The notes under the pieces were generated by a model. That model had not been told where the DNA came from, ran no database searches, and saw only the letters and a list, made by a program, of their open reading frames with translations. DNA of 51,742 nt. Source: Candidatus Gastranaerophilales bacterium. GTDB lineage: Bacteria; Cyanobacteriota; Vampirovibrionia; Gastranaerophilales; Gastranaerophilaceae. Location of the stretch: the NCBI GenBank assembly GCA_944325085.1, contig CALUYT010000007.1, forward strand, positions 1 through 51,742, in the 5' to 3' direction. The position numbers and the translations under genes were made by a program. Positions 41,210 through 49,497 of this stretch are shown here, piece by piece; position 1 is the first letter of the stretch; each line of letters starts with the position of its first letter.

Positions 41210-42025
41210 ATGAAAATTTTAAAAATACTTTTATGTTTTATTATTTTATCTATTGTTAGTTTAAAACCTGCAAATGCTGCAAATGATATTTCTATTGATA
41301 AAAACAATGGAATATATCATATTGTTTTAAAAGGTGAAAAAATTAAGAAAAAAATAAAATTTGTAGCTGCAGAAGATTTGATTACAAATAGAGAAGCTCA
41401 TGTCAAAGGTAAAGCTACACTAACTGTAAATGCAGGATTTTTTGATCCGAAAAATGGAAAAACAATTTCTTATGTCGTAACAGATAGAATGACATCTGCT
41501 GATCCTATGTTTAATCCTGCATTATTAGCAAATCCGTTTTTTAGAAGAAATATGAATAAAATTCTAAATAGATCAGAATTTAGAGTTATGCAATGTGATA
41601 ACAATAAATATGAATATAGTATAGTTCCTCATAAGGCAGAAATACCTTTTGCTTGTAATGTAATTACATCAGCTCAAGGTGGACCGTTAATTTTACCTGA
41701 ATTGAGATTAGAAGAAGAAGGATTTATTGTAAAAAATAAAGAAGGTGAAGTTGTTAGAGAATCAGCAATGGTTTTGCATAAAACTCCAAGAACAATAATT
41801 GGCTTAAAAGGCACTGATGAATGTCATATTTTAATTATTACTGATGAAAATCCTATGGATTTATACGAAGTGCAAAAGTTATGTAATGATTTGAAACTTG
41901 ATAGAGCAATGGCTTTTGATGGTGGAGCTTCAACTTCTTTGAACTATAAAAATAAGTTGGAAGTTGTTTCTACTGAAGATGAAACTTCTGGTAGAATGTT
42001 AAAATCATTTATGCTTGTTTATTAG
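41210..42025 (+). CDS. secreted phosphodiester glycosidase (NAGPA/DUF2233)
   Basis: This is a periplasmic or secreted protein of the NAGPA family, which cleaves sugar-phosphodiester bonds. The start is ATG 41210, one base after the permease stop; a longer frame from 41171 would overlap it. A signal peptide ends ANA-A near residue 22. Family blocks: TVNAGFFDPKNGKTISYVV (about 74-92), ITSAQGGPLILPE (about 152-164), and the terminal MAFDGGASTSLNYK (about 247-260) with the conserved DGG. Length 271 aa. It may process an exported glycan, given its place after lptB-lptF. A terminator follows. Confidence 0.85.
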   Translation: MKILKILLCFIILSIVSLKPANAANDISIDKNNGIYHIVLKGEKIKKKIKFVAAEDLITNREAHVKGKATLTVNAGFFDPKNGKTISYVVTDRMTSADPMFNPALLANPFFRRNMNKILNRSEFRVMQCDNNKYEYSIVPHKAEIPFACNVITSAQGGPLILPELRLEEEGFIVKNKEGEVVRESAMVLHKTPRTIIGLKGTDECHILIITDENPMDLYEVQKLCNDLKLDRAMAFDGGASTSLNYKNKLEVVSTEDETSGRMLKSFMLVY

Positions 42026-42048
42026 TAAATAAAATAAATATAACACAT

Positions 42049-42084
42049 AAAAAAACAGTTTCTTTATGAAACTGTTTTTTTTAA
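42049..42084. terminator. bidirectional terminator
   Basis: AAACAGTTTC / GAAACTGTTT with a 5-base loop is flanked by A-runs on one side and eight T on the other. It ends the lptB unit (plus) and the tRNA-Cys transcript (minus). Confidence 0.88.
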
Positions 42085-42091
42085 TATAAAA

Positions 42092-42163
42092 AGGCGACAC
42101 CCAGATTCGAACTGGGGAATAAAAGCTTTGCAGGCTTCTGCCTTACCACTTGGCCATGTCGCC
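42092..42163 (-). tRNA. trnC: tRNA-Cys (GCA)
   Basis: It folds as a cloverleaf: acceptor GGCGACA with its 3' partner, D-arm with AAGTGGTAAGGC, anticodon loop CTGCAAA (anticodon GCA), T-arm CCCAG-TTCGAAT-CTGGG. Discriminator is U73, required for Cys. CCA is not encoded. Confidence 0.95.
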
Positions 42164-42182
42164 ACAAACCTTTTGTATATAT

Positions 42183-42211
42183 ACTATACGCAAGACAAAG
42201 AATTATGTCAA
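42183..42211 (-). promoter_or_regulatory. tRNA-Cys promoter, TTGACA-17-TATAGT
   Basis: Minus-strand perfect -35 TTGACA (42206-42211), 17-bp spacer, -10 TATAGT (42183-42188), about 20 nt before the mature 5' end. A strong stable-RNA promoter. Confidence 0.85.
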
Positions 42212-42222
42212 GGTGACATTAT

Positions 42223-43467
42223 TTATTTAGAAATCATTTTTGACATAAGAGCTTTAGCTGTTTCTAATTGAGTATCTTTTTTAGCTAAAATATCATCTCT
42301 TTTTAGAGGTTGTATTATGTCAGGTTTTATACCTCTCTTGTTAATATCATTTCCATTTGGAGTAAGATATTTTGCGATTGTTAAATTTAAACCTGTTTGG
42401 TTAGGCATAGGAATAATTTTTTGTACCATACCTTTTCCATAGGTTTTTGTACCTATAAGTTTTGCTTTGTGGTAATCTTTCATTGCACCTGAGAAAATCT
42501 CACTTGCACTTGCACTTGCCCCATCTATAAGCAATATTATTGGTTTATTTATATTTACATTAGTATCTTGTGCCATTACATCGTAATGATAGCCATTTCT
42601 ACCTACAATACTAACAATTTTGCCTTTTTGTATAAATATATTTGCCACAAATATGGCATTTTGTAATAGACCTCCTGTATTTCCGCGAAGATCTATAATT
42701 AATCCTTTTGTTTTATCGGTATTTTCTAAAGCTTCTAAAAATTCATTAGGAGTTGAATTACTAATAAAACTTGATATTTGGATATAACCAATATTTTTAT
42801 CAACAGAACTTTTTACTGTTTTTATTGAAATTTCTTTTCTTATTATTTTTTTACTGATGTATTCTTTATCTCTCAAGATATCAACATTAACAAAAGTATT
42901 GCTAGGACCTTTTACAAGATTTGCAACTTCAGCTAATGACATACCACTAACTTTTTTTCCATCTATAGAGATTATAATATCGTTGACTTTTAGGTCTGCA
43001 AATTGAGCAGGTGTGTTTTCGATAATGTTAATAATTTTTATTTTACCTGCATCACTTATAATATTTACACCAATACCTGAAATTTTTGAAATGATTGATG
43101 TATTTTGTTGAGCAAATTCATCTTTTGTTAAATATCTTGAGTATGGATCATCTAAACTTGCAAGCATTGTTTCTATTGCAACTTTAGCATCGTCAGGAGT
43201 TTTTATTTTCCCGCGATAATGGTTTTTCCATTTTACCCAAGATTGATAATTAAAATTTGGGTCATAATACTCATTTTTAACTGTTTGCCAAGTATAATCG
43301 AAAAATTTCTGTGGATTTAATGTTGTTGTAATAACTTTTTTTTGTTCAATATCCAACATTGGATTATGAGAATTAAGATAAAAAGAGTTAACGGCAAATA
43401 ATGTAATTGCTGTTGCTACAAATAAGATAACTGCTTTAATCCTTCTTCTCATAATTTTATTTAACAT
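42223..43467 (-). CDS. C-terminal processing peptidase (S41)
   Basis: A CtpA/Prc-type periplasmic protease that trims or degrades proteins from the C-terminus. An N-terminal membrane anchor (about 10-30) is followed by a PDZ domain (about 120-205) and the S41 core. Catalytic residues fit CtpB: Ser320 in GASASASEIF, Lys345 in TYGKGMVQ, and Gln349. The start is ATG 43467 (414 aa); a TTG just before is possible, and no good Shine-Dalgarno is seen. It is the last protein gene of a leftward envelope group; the tRNA-Cys promoter follows its stop within 15 nt. Confidence 0.93.
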   Translation of the reverse strand: MLNKIMRRRIKAVILFVATAITLFAVNSFYLNSHNPMLDIEQKKVITTTLNPQKFFDYTWQTVKNEYYDPNFNYQSWVKWKNHYRGKIKTPDDAKVAIETMLASLDDPYSRYLTKDEFAQQNTSIISKISGIGVNIISDAGKIKIINIIENTPAQFADLKVNDIIISIDGKKVSGMSLAEVANLVKGPSNTFVNVDILRDKEYISKKIIRKEISIKTVKSSVDKNIGYIQISSFISNSTPNEFLEALENTDKTKGLIIDLRGNTGGLLQNAIFVANIFIQKGKIVSIVGRNGYHYDVMAQDTNVNINKPIILLIDGASASASEIFSGAMKDYHKAKLIGTKTYGKGMVQKIIPMPNQTGLNLTIAKYLTPNGNDINKRGIKPDIIQPLKRDDILAKKDTQLETAKALMSKMISK

Positions 43468-43526
43468 CAAGGATTTTTTTTTATCAATATACTTTATTAT
43501 TAAAACAAGTATTTATTCAAAAATCT

Positions 43527-44213
43527 TTATAAATTATCAAAGCCAGGTGAATATGACGGTAAATTTTTATAACCTGTATTTTGCATCACTGCTTTTTTAA
43601 TATATTTGTTTGAATAATTACCTTTTTCAAGTAATTTTTTTAATGTATTTTCGCGTTTAACTAAGGCATTATTTTCTTGATTACTTTCAGGATAAATTTT
43701 TAAAATATCATCCCAAACAAAAGCTTCCATTGTCCAAGCATAAGTTTCTTCAGCAAGAGAGTTAAATTCATCTTGGTGCAAAGCTTCATGTGATAATAAT
43801 GCTGCTAAAGCTCCTGCAGGTGCATCTTTGTGTCTGTTACTTATATAAATATATAAGTTTTTCCCTTTTTTCCACCCTAAAGCATCAAAAGTTGCATATT
43901 CTTCATTTATTTGTCCTAAGTCCCTAAATTCTATTTTTATTGGTCTTTGAGATAAATTATTTCCTAAAATCGCATTTCTTGAGAACATACCTTCTGTATC
44001 TTGAAGCATATCAAGTGCAACATAAAATACTTCATCTTTACTGATATTTTTATATGTTGGTGTAATTTGTTTTATATATTCCGGTGTGTATTTTGCAGGG
44101 TATTGATGTGGAACTGTTAATTCCGGTGCATTTGCTGCAAAAACAGCTGTTTCAATTGCAAATAATACGGTAATAATACTTAATGTATTTTTTATAAATC
44201 TTCTCACTTCCAT
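43527..44213 (-). CDS. secreted HEXXH protein (putative zinc peptidase), 228 aa
   Basis: No named family recognised. A signal peptide (about 1-27, ending VFA-A) suggests export to the periplasm. The motif LSHEALHQDEF places His142, Glu143 and His146 as a zinc-metallopeptidase signature; Glu155 or Glu156 in NSLAEETYAW, nine to ten residues on, could be the third ligand or structural. The polypeptide before it (about 55-135) has alternating strands and helices. GGAG precedes the ATG. The neighbours (ctp protease downstream, TPR gene upstream) suggest an envelope quality-control or division group. Function is inferred from one motif only. Confidence 0.75.
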   Translation of the reverse strand: MEVRRFIKNTLSIITVLFAIETAVFAANAPELTVPHQYPAKYTPEYIKQITPTYKNISKDEVFYVALDMLQDTEGMFSRNAILGNNLSQRPIKIEFRDLGQINEEYATFDALGWKKGKNLYIYISNRHKDAPAGALAALLSHEALHQDEFNSLAEETYAWTMEAFVWDDILKIYPESNQENNALVKRENTLKKLLEKGNYSNKYIKKAVMQNTGYKNLPSYSPGFDNL

Positions 44214-44294
44214 TTTATTTCTCCAGTTAAATCTTATATAATATGTATTATATTTAGCTTTTTTTTAAAATCAAAAATTTTTAGACTTAACTTA

Positions 44295-45881
44295 TTATTT
44301 GTTTACTTTTCTATTTAATTTTACAAGTTCCGAATACATAATTTTATATTCATTTGAATTATCTATACTTTCAGCTTCTGATATATATTCTAAGGCTGTT
44401 TTATAATCCTGTTTTGTTTTATAAAACTCACTCATTTTTGTATAATATACCGGATTATTCAAATCATACAAAATTGCACGTTTCATACATTCAATAGCTT
44501 CATCTAAGTCGTTTAATTTTTCTCTTACAAGTGCTAAATAATAATATCCTTCTGCACAGTTTATATCAAGAGAAATGGCTTCTTGAGCATAAGTTTTTGC
44601 TGTTTCATAATCACCTTGTAAAAAGGCTGTTTTAGCTCCTAAAATAGTCCCTAATATATAATTCGGGTTTATATCTAATATTTTTTTTGCTAATTCTAAA
44701 GCTTTTTCATAATTTTTTTGTTTGATATATATTTCAGCTAAATCGCTTAAATAATTTAGATTTTCAGGGTTTTGTTCAATAATTTCATTTATTAAATCTT
44801 CTGCTTTATTAAAAATATTTAATTCTGCATAAATTTTACTTAAAGATATTTTTGTAAAATTATCATCAAATCCATTTTGTAGATTTTCTTCAAGAATATT
44901 TTTAGCACCCAAAAAATCCTTTTTTTGAGCTAATAATAAAGCTTTTATTACTCTGGCTTGGGAATGTTTTGGATTGATTTCTAAAATTGCATCGATTTCT
45001 TTTTTAGCTTTTGTAAAATCCTTTTGATCATAATATAAATAAGCTAAAGAATATCTATAATCAATATTATCTGGTGCAATATATAGTGCTTTTGAATATG
45101 CTTTTTGTGCTTCTTCAATCCAACCGTTGAAGAAATAGGCATTTGCAAGATTGTAATAATATTTGTCATTAGATTTGTCTATATTTGCAGCTTTTGAAAA
45201 GTTTTTTATTGCATCAATAAAATTCATATTTTCTAAATCAAATAGGCCTAAAAAGTTTAGAATTTCAGGATTTTGTGAATTTTTACCAATTTTATTGAAA
45301 ATATCTTGAGCTGCTTCAAAATTATTTTCATCAAATTTAATTCTGCCGTTTAATAACAGTACGTTTTCATTTTCACTGTTGCATTGAGTTAATAATTCTT
45401 TTGTTTTTTCAATTTCTCCATTTTCATAAAAAGCTTTAGCGCATTCTATTTTTACATCATCATTGAAATATTGCGAATTTTTATATTTATCAAGTTCGCA
45501 AAATAATTTCAATTTAGCAAGAATTTTGACAAGAGTTTTAAGATTTTCAGTATTTGGTTCATTTTCAAATAATTTTTCTGAAATAGATAATACTGTATTA
45601 AAATCTTCTTGACGCTCTTTGATTGTTCTATATATTTTTAAACTATTTACATGTAAAGGATTAAGCTGTAGAACTTTATCAAGATATTGAATTGCTCTTG
45701 AATAGTTGTTAAGTAAAAAATATAATTCACCTATTTGTGATAATATTTCAGGGTTGTCATTTTCTATTTCTAAAGCTTTATAAAGCATTTCAATTGCAGG
45801 TTTATATAAACCTGATTCTTTCAATTCAAAAGCTTGCTTAATATATTCTATACATTGTACATTTTCCATAATTTTACCCAT
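44295..45881 (-). CDS. tetratricopeptide-repeat protein, 528 aa
   Basis: A scaffold of about fourteen TPR units from end to end, each of 34 residues with the usual aromatic and small residue pattern; clear examples are YKPAIEMLYKALEIENDNPE, YSRAIQYLDKVLQLNPLH and YETAKTYAQEAISLDINCAE. There is no signal peptide and no catalytic domain. TPR proteins bind partner proteins, and the gene lies 2 nt after an FtsB-like gene, so a role in division or envelope assembly is possible. The start may be M1 (45881) or a second ATG four codons on. Confidence 0.88.
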   Translation of the reverse strand: MGKIMENVQCIEYIKQAFELKESGLYKPAIEMLYKALEIENDNPEILSQIGELYFLLNNYSRAIQYLDKVLQLNPLHVNSLKIYRTIKERQEDFNTVLSISEKLFENEPNTENLKTLVKILAKLKLFCELDKYKNSQYFNDDVKIECAKAFYENGEIEKTKELLTQCNSENENVLLLNGRIKFDENNFEAAQDIFNKIGKNSQNPEILNFLGLFDLENMNFIDAIKNFSKAANIDKSNDKYYYNLANAYFFNGWIEEAQKAYSKALYIAPDNIDYRYSLAYLYYDQKDFTKAKKEIDAILEINPKHSQARVIKALLLAQKKDFLGAKNILEENLQNGFDDNFTKISLSKIYAELNIFNKAEDLINEIIEQNPENLNYLSDLAEIYIKQKNYEKALELAKKILDINPNYILGTILGAKTAFLQGDYETAKTYAQEAISLDINCAEGYYYLALVREKLNDLDEAIECMKRAILYDLNNPVYYTKMSEFYKTKQDYKTALEYISEAESIDNSNEYKIMYSELVKLNRKVNK

Positions 45882-45883
45882 TT

Positions 45884-46351
45884 CTATTCTTCAACAACTT
45901 CTGGTGGAATATATATTTTTTCTGATGGTTCTACAGGTTTTTCTTTCTTTTGGAAGAATGGTAAATTTTTAATATCCCATTTTTTCTTCTTCTTTTTAGG
46001 TTCTTCCACTTTTTTATTGATAATAATTAAAACTTCATCTTCTCCAGCCATTTTAAGGTTATTTCTGGCAATTCCTTCAAGACTATTATCAGAAGTTATA
46101 ACTTTTTTTTCAGTTTTTAAATCTTGATTGCGTAATTTAGCTTGTTTTAAAAGGTTTTCAAGAGTTACAGCTTTACCTTGATAAGAAATAATCTTGGATA
46201 TATTTAAAATTGCACCATAACCAATTTGAATTAAACAAAAAATTAAAACAATCGTGAAAAAAGAATAGTAAAACTCAGTTTTTTTGCTGCGTTTTTTCTT
46301 TTTCTTAGGTGTTTTTTGATTATTTTCTGTATCCGAGTATTCTACCGTCAA
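45884..46351 (-). CDS. FtsB/DivIC-like septum-formation protein
   Basis: A small bitopic membrane protein of the divisome FtsB/DivIC/FtsL type. A Lys-rich cytoplasmic head (KKKKKRSKK near 16-24) precedes one membrane span (about 29-52), then a coiled coil (AVTLENLLKQAKLRNQDLKT) and the family ending SLEGIARNNLKMAGEDEVLII. The usual protein stops here near 105; this one adds about 45 residues: another basic block and a Pro/Glu tail. The start is TTG 46351 with AGAGGGA upstream. It is followed 2 nt later by the TPR gene. Confidence 0.8.
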   Translation of the reverse strand: MTVEYSDTENNQKTPKKKKKRSKKTEFYYSFFTIVLIFCLIQIGYGAILNISKIISYQGKAVTLENLLKQAKLRNQDLKTEKKVITSDNSLEGIARNNLKMAGEDEVLIIINKKVEEPKKKKKKWDIKNLPFFQKKEKPVEPSEKIYIPPEVVEE

Positions 46352-46417
46352 GATTTTATCCCTCTTAAACCAATTATAAACAAAATTTATTTATCAGACA
46401 AAAATATTTTTAGAAAT

Positions 46418-47347
46418 TTACAATTTTATATTGGTTGAAAATTTAAACTGATTTTTTAGTAATGTGTTGGTACTGTCAAAAATTGAGCTTGTCCCAAGTT
46501 CAAATAGTAATCTGTTTTTATCTCTATCGCCAAATGGATTGATTGAAACAGTAAATTCAGCTTTTCTGATATTTTTTACAATATCAGCAGATAATGTTTC
46601 TCTAAGTGTAAAATACTGATTAAGTTTTAACTCAGGTGAAAAATAAAAATTGTCGTTATAATTGTTGTTTGTAGAATTTATTGTTTTTTTATAAGCAGAA
46701 CTTATTGCAAAATGTTTTGTGTCAAATCTTGAAAAAACGCCCGTTGATTGTTCAAATTCAGCATAATCTATACCTTGTTCATAAATTGTGCCGGTTGAAA
46801 AGTGTCCTTTTTGTGTAGTGTTTGTATTGGAAACAGGAGATATACTATATTCCATATTATTAAATCTGGAATAACTATCAGTTTTACCAAATAAAAGATG
46901 AGGTTTTGCTAAGTATTTTTGACCTTTTATTGTTTCAGGCTTTTTTAAGTTTATTGATAATGTTTTATCAAGATTTTCATCAAGTGTTATTGTATCTTCT
47001 TCACCTTCTGTATATTCAGCGTATCCTTTTAATACATCTGAATACATATCAGAAATTTCGTAATTTTCGCTATCTTCATCTTCTTCTGATATTGTTAAGT
47101 CTTTAGAATCTTGCGAAGTATCAGCTGTAATATCATCTGATGTTATTACTTTTAAATTATTGTTATTATTGTTTTTGCTTGTTACAGTTTCTGATATTTC
47201 TTTTGAAATTTCACTATCTTCCGGAATATGGTATATGAAAATGTTAGGTAAATTTTGCTCTTTATTTAAACATTGTTTTGGGTTTTCAGCATATACAGGC
47301 AAAAAACTCAAAAGAAGTAAAATTATAATAAAGCTCATCTTTTTCAT
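46418..47347 (-). CDS. exported protein, possible outer-membrane barrel, 309 aa
   Basis: No family recognised. A signal peptide (about 1-20, ending VYA-E) is followed by an acidic, low-complexity, Asn/Asp/Glu/Ser-rich stretch (about 40-120). The last 170 residues are made of alternating polar/hydrophobic strands, several with aromatic ends (HFSTGTIYEQ, HFAISSAYKK, NFYFSPELKL, RLLFELGTSS) and a final strand ending FKFSTNIKL, like a small outer-membrane beta-barrel. A GGAG lies 13 nt upstream of the ATG, farther than usual. Divergent from the flagellar cluster. Confidence 0.7.
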   Translation of the reverse strand: MKKMSFIIILLLLSFLPVYAENPKQCLNKEQNLPNIFIYHIPEDSEISKEISETVTSKNNNNNNLKVITSDDITADTSQDSKDLTISEEDEDSENYEISDMYSDVLKGYAEYTEGEEDTITLDENLDKTLSINLKKPETIKGQKYLAKPHLLFGKTDSYSRFNNMEYSISPVSNTNTTQKGHFSTGTIYEQGIDYAEFEQSTGVFSRFDTKHFAISSAYKKTINSTNNNYNDNFYFSPELKLNQYFTLRETLSADIVKNIRKAEFTVSINPFGDRDKNRLLFELGTSSIFDSTNTLLKNQFKFSTNIKL

Positions 47348-47427
47348 ACAGACATTTTACTCCATTTTGTTTATAACTTCAATATATATCTGCAAGTTCG
47401 GTATATTTGTAATAAAAGTTATATGAC

Positions 47428-47456
47428 TTGACAAAAATTTTTTTGTATGATAATAT
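47428..47456 (+). promoter_or_regulatory. promoter TTGACA-17-TAATAT with extended -10
   Basis: -35 TTGACA (47428-47433), 17-bp spacer, -10 TAATAT (47451-47456) preceded by TGA, an extended -10. It lies about 220 nt before flgF and directly in front of a 49-codon frame. Confidence 0.75.
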
Positions 47457-47469
47457 ACAGGTGGGGTAA

Positions 47470-47619
47470 ATGTATATTTATAAGTCTTATCATTCGATGA
47501 GACTTTCTTTTTCTCAATTTTTATATATTTTAACCCTTTTTATTATTGACTTTAGTGAAAAACTCATTAAATACATGCTGGTACTCATCTATTTAGATGA
47601 TTTTTGTCAAAAAGATTGA
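47470..47619 (+). CDS. short ORF, 49 codons, upstream of flgF
   Basis: The frame runs ATG 47470 to TGA 47617-47619. It is preceded by AGGTGGGG and begins about 14 nt after a strong -10 box, so it would be the first thing translated from that promoter. The peptide is hydrophobic in two parts (FSQFLYILTLFIID and KYMLVLIYLDDF), possibly a membrane microprotein. A hairpin (47482-47505, AAGTCT ... AGACTT) with a T-rich tail lies inside the frame, so translation could influence attenuation in front of flgF. It may equally be chance within a leader; codon evidence is too short to decide. Confidence 0.4.
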   Translation: MYIYKSYHSMRLSFSQFLYILTLFIIDFSEKLIKYMLVLIYLDDFCQKD

Positions 47620-47636
47620 GTAAAAATGTCTAAATA

Positions 47637-47648
47637 CCCGATAATATA
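47637..47648 (+). promoter_or_regulatory. possible flgF-proximal promoter (sigma-28-like -10)
   Basis: CCCGATAATATA resembles the flagellar sigma-28 -10 (GCCGATAA). A TAAA (47621-47624) upstream is 3 nt too close for the usual spacing. An alternative reading is a sigma-70 pair TTGAGT-18-GATAAT. Either way it is about 30 nt before the flgF ATG. Confidence 0.4.
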
Positions 47649-47674
47649 AGTAAGTAGCATGTAGAGGTAGTAAA

Positions 47675-48370
47675 ATGAGATTAAACAGTGGAATTCACTA
47701 TAATGATAACGGTTTGACTATGTCAATCAGGGCTATGCACTTAGATAGTGAGCTGATTGGTATAAGTAATGAGAATATTGGTGGATTTGATAAAATTGGA
47801 TATCAAAGAAAAGAAGCTGTTGTGTCTTCATTTGCAGAATATTTAGGTGTGCATGCTCTATCAACAACAAAAGATGATAAAATCGGTCGTATTGCAGTGT
47901 CAGAAAATCCTTTGGATATTGCAATTGCAAATAAAGGTTATTTCCAAACTAAAAATGAAAACGGTGTAAAACTGACAAGAGATGGGCGTTTTCAAATAGG
48001 AAAAGATGGAACTTTATTAACTTTGGAAAATGCTCAAGTTTTGTCAAATTCAGGTACTCCTATAAAATTTCCATTTATACCTCAGGATTTAAAGCAGGTT
48101 AAAATCGATAAATCAGGTAAAATAACAATGTTTAATCCAAATACCCATAAATTGACATTGATTGGTCAATTAGGTGTTGTGGATACAAACGGTATTATGG
48201 TTATGGATCCTAATATAAAACAAGGATATAATGAGTTTTCTAATGTTTCATTAGAAAGAGAATTTTTAACAATGATGCCTGTTATCAAAAATTTTGATGC
48301 TAATAGACAAATGTTTATGCTTCAAAACTCAGTATTAGGTAAAACAATTTCACAATTGAGTACATCATAA
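47675..48370 (+). CDS. flgF: flagellar rod/hook protein, FlgF-like
   Basis: A flagellar basal-body rod protein of the FlgE/F/G family: an N-terminal rod domain (MSIRAMHLDSELIGISNENIGGFDK), the middle block NPLDIAIANKGYFQTKNENG followed by LTRDGRFQIGKDG, and a C-terminal helix DANRQMFMLQNSVLGKTISQL. Length 231 aa is close to FlgF. The N-terminal NiaN motif is altered (ISNENIGGF), and so is more divergent than the next gene. AGAGG precedes the ATG. First of flgF-flgG-flgB-flgC, spaced 17-27 nt. Confidence 0.88.
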   Translation: MRLNSGIHYNDNGLTMSIRAMHLDSELIGISNENIGGFDKIGYQRKEAVVSSFAEYLGVHALSTTKDDKIGRIAVSENPLDIAIANKGYFQTKNENGVKLTRDGRFQIGKDGTLLTLENAQVLSNSGTPIKFPFIPQDLKQVKIDKSGKITMFNPNTHKLTLIGQLGVVDTNGIMVMDPNIKQGYNEFSNVSLEREFLTMMPVIKNFDANRQMFMLQNSVLGKTISQLSTS

Positions 48371-48387
48371 AAGTAGAGGTTTAAAAG

Positions 48388-49104
48388 ATGTATAATTTAC
48401 AAGGAATAATTTCAAAAGGTACAAATAATGCATTAGTTCAATTTGAACGATTTGGTCAAATTGCAAATAATCTTGCCAATTTTCAAACTACAGGTTATAA
48501 AAATGTAACTTTTGAACAAATCTTAAGAGAAGATGGTTATTTAACCGGTTCTGTAAGAACAAATTATACTCAAGGTTCAATCAGAATTACAAGTAACCCT
48601 TATGATGTTGCAATAGATGGAGCCGGTTATATTCCGGTTGTATCACCATCAGGCGAAGTACAATATACAAGAGATGGTGCTTTTGTTCAAGGAAAAAATG
48701 GTTATCTTACAACCAGAGATGGCTGGTTGGTAGGTGAAGGTATTCAAATTCCAACAAATTGTTTTAAGTTTGAAATAAAAACAAATGGTGATGTTTTGGC
48801 ATATGATTCCAGAGGTGCAAAAGCTAAAAAAGTTGGTACAATACCTTTGGTTCGATTTGATAATCCTGCAGGCATGGAACAGGCTGATATGAACCGTTTG
48901 AAGCCTACTGAAGATGCAGGTGAAGCAAGACTTGTTAAAAATCATGATTGCATAAAACAAAATAATTTAGAAGCTTCAAATGTAAGTATATATCGTTCTG
49001 CAACAGATTTATTAAGATTGAATGCTTCTATGTTAGCAAGTATGCAAATGATGAAGCTGGCAGATACAATGTATAACAAAGCAATAAATATCCGAGAAGC
49101 TTAA
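48388..49104 (+). CDS. flgG: flagellar rod protein, FlgG-like
   Basis: Distal rod protein of the same family: FGQIANNLANFQTTGYKNV carries the rod signature (about 23-41), followed by NPYDVAIDGAGYIPVVSPSG, YTRDGAFVQGKNGYL, and the C-terminal NNLEASNVSIYRSATDLLRL near 191-210. The family SNV motif and helix are kept. Length 238 aa is somewhat shorter than the usual 260, so FlgF/FlgG naming is by order and relative conservation. AGAGG before the ATG. Confidence 0.88.
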   Translation: MYNLQGIISKGTNNALVQFERFGQIANNLANFQTTGYKNVTFEQILREDGYLTGSVRTNYTQGSIRITSNPYDVAIDGAGYIPVVSPSGEVQYTRDGAFVQGKNGYLTTRDGWLVGEGIQIPTNCFKFEIKTNGDVLAYDSRGAKAKKVGTIPLVRFDNPAGMEQADMNRLKPTEDAGEARLVKNHDCIKQNNLEASNVSIYRSATDLLRLNASMLASMQMMKLADTMYNKAINIREA

Positions 49105-49130
49105 AACTAAATAAATGAAAGGTATAAAAT

Positions 49131-49478
49131 ATGTACACATCATTAGATAGCATGGGTAAAGTTTCATTAATGTTAGGTTTGATTTCCCAAAGACAAAGAG
49201 CTTTGGGTTCAAATGTTGCTAACGTAGATACACCAGGTTATGTAAGACAAGATATTAACTTCGGTCAATATTTAAGTACAATGAATAGTCCTTTGGAAAC
49301 TAAATTATCAGAAAAATTGGGACCTTCCCCTATTGCAACTGATCAATCTGAAGAACCTGTTAATGCTGCTAATGAGTTGCTACAAATGCAAGAAAATTCT
49401 ATTTTATATTCAATGGCAACAAGAAGAATGTCAAATATAGTTACTGAAATGAAAACAGTAATCAATGTTGGAAAATAA
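49131..49478 (+). CDS. flgB: flagellar basal-body rod protein FlgB
   Basis: A proximal rod subunit. ALGSNVANVDTPGYVRQDINF (short form of the rod signature, about 24-44) is diagnostic. The middle is short, and the C-terminal helix has NELLQMQENSILYSMATRRM. Length 115 aa is slightly shorter than the usual 130. AAAGG precedes the ATG. It lies 26 nt after flgG and 19 nt before flgC, as expected for subunits assembled together. Confidence 0.95.
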   Translation: MYTSLDSMGKVSLMLGLISQRQRALGSNVANVDTPGYVRQDINFGQYLSTMNSPLETKLSEKLGPSPIATDQSEEPVNAANELLQMQENSILYSMATRRMSNIVTEMKTVINVGK

Positions 49479-49497
49479 TTAAGGTAGGTGATATCAA

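Noticed and set aside
45834-46127. Plus-strand frame opposite the FtsB-like and TPR genes
   Set aside because: It is the antisense shadow of Lys/Glu-rich codons (Phe/Leu-rich) with no ribosome site.
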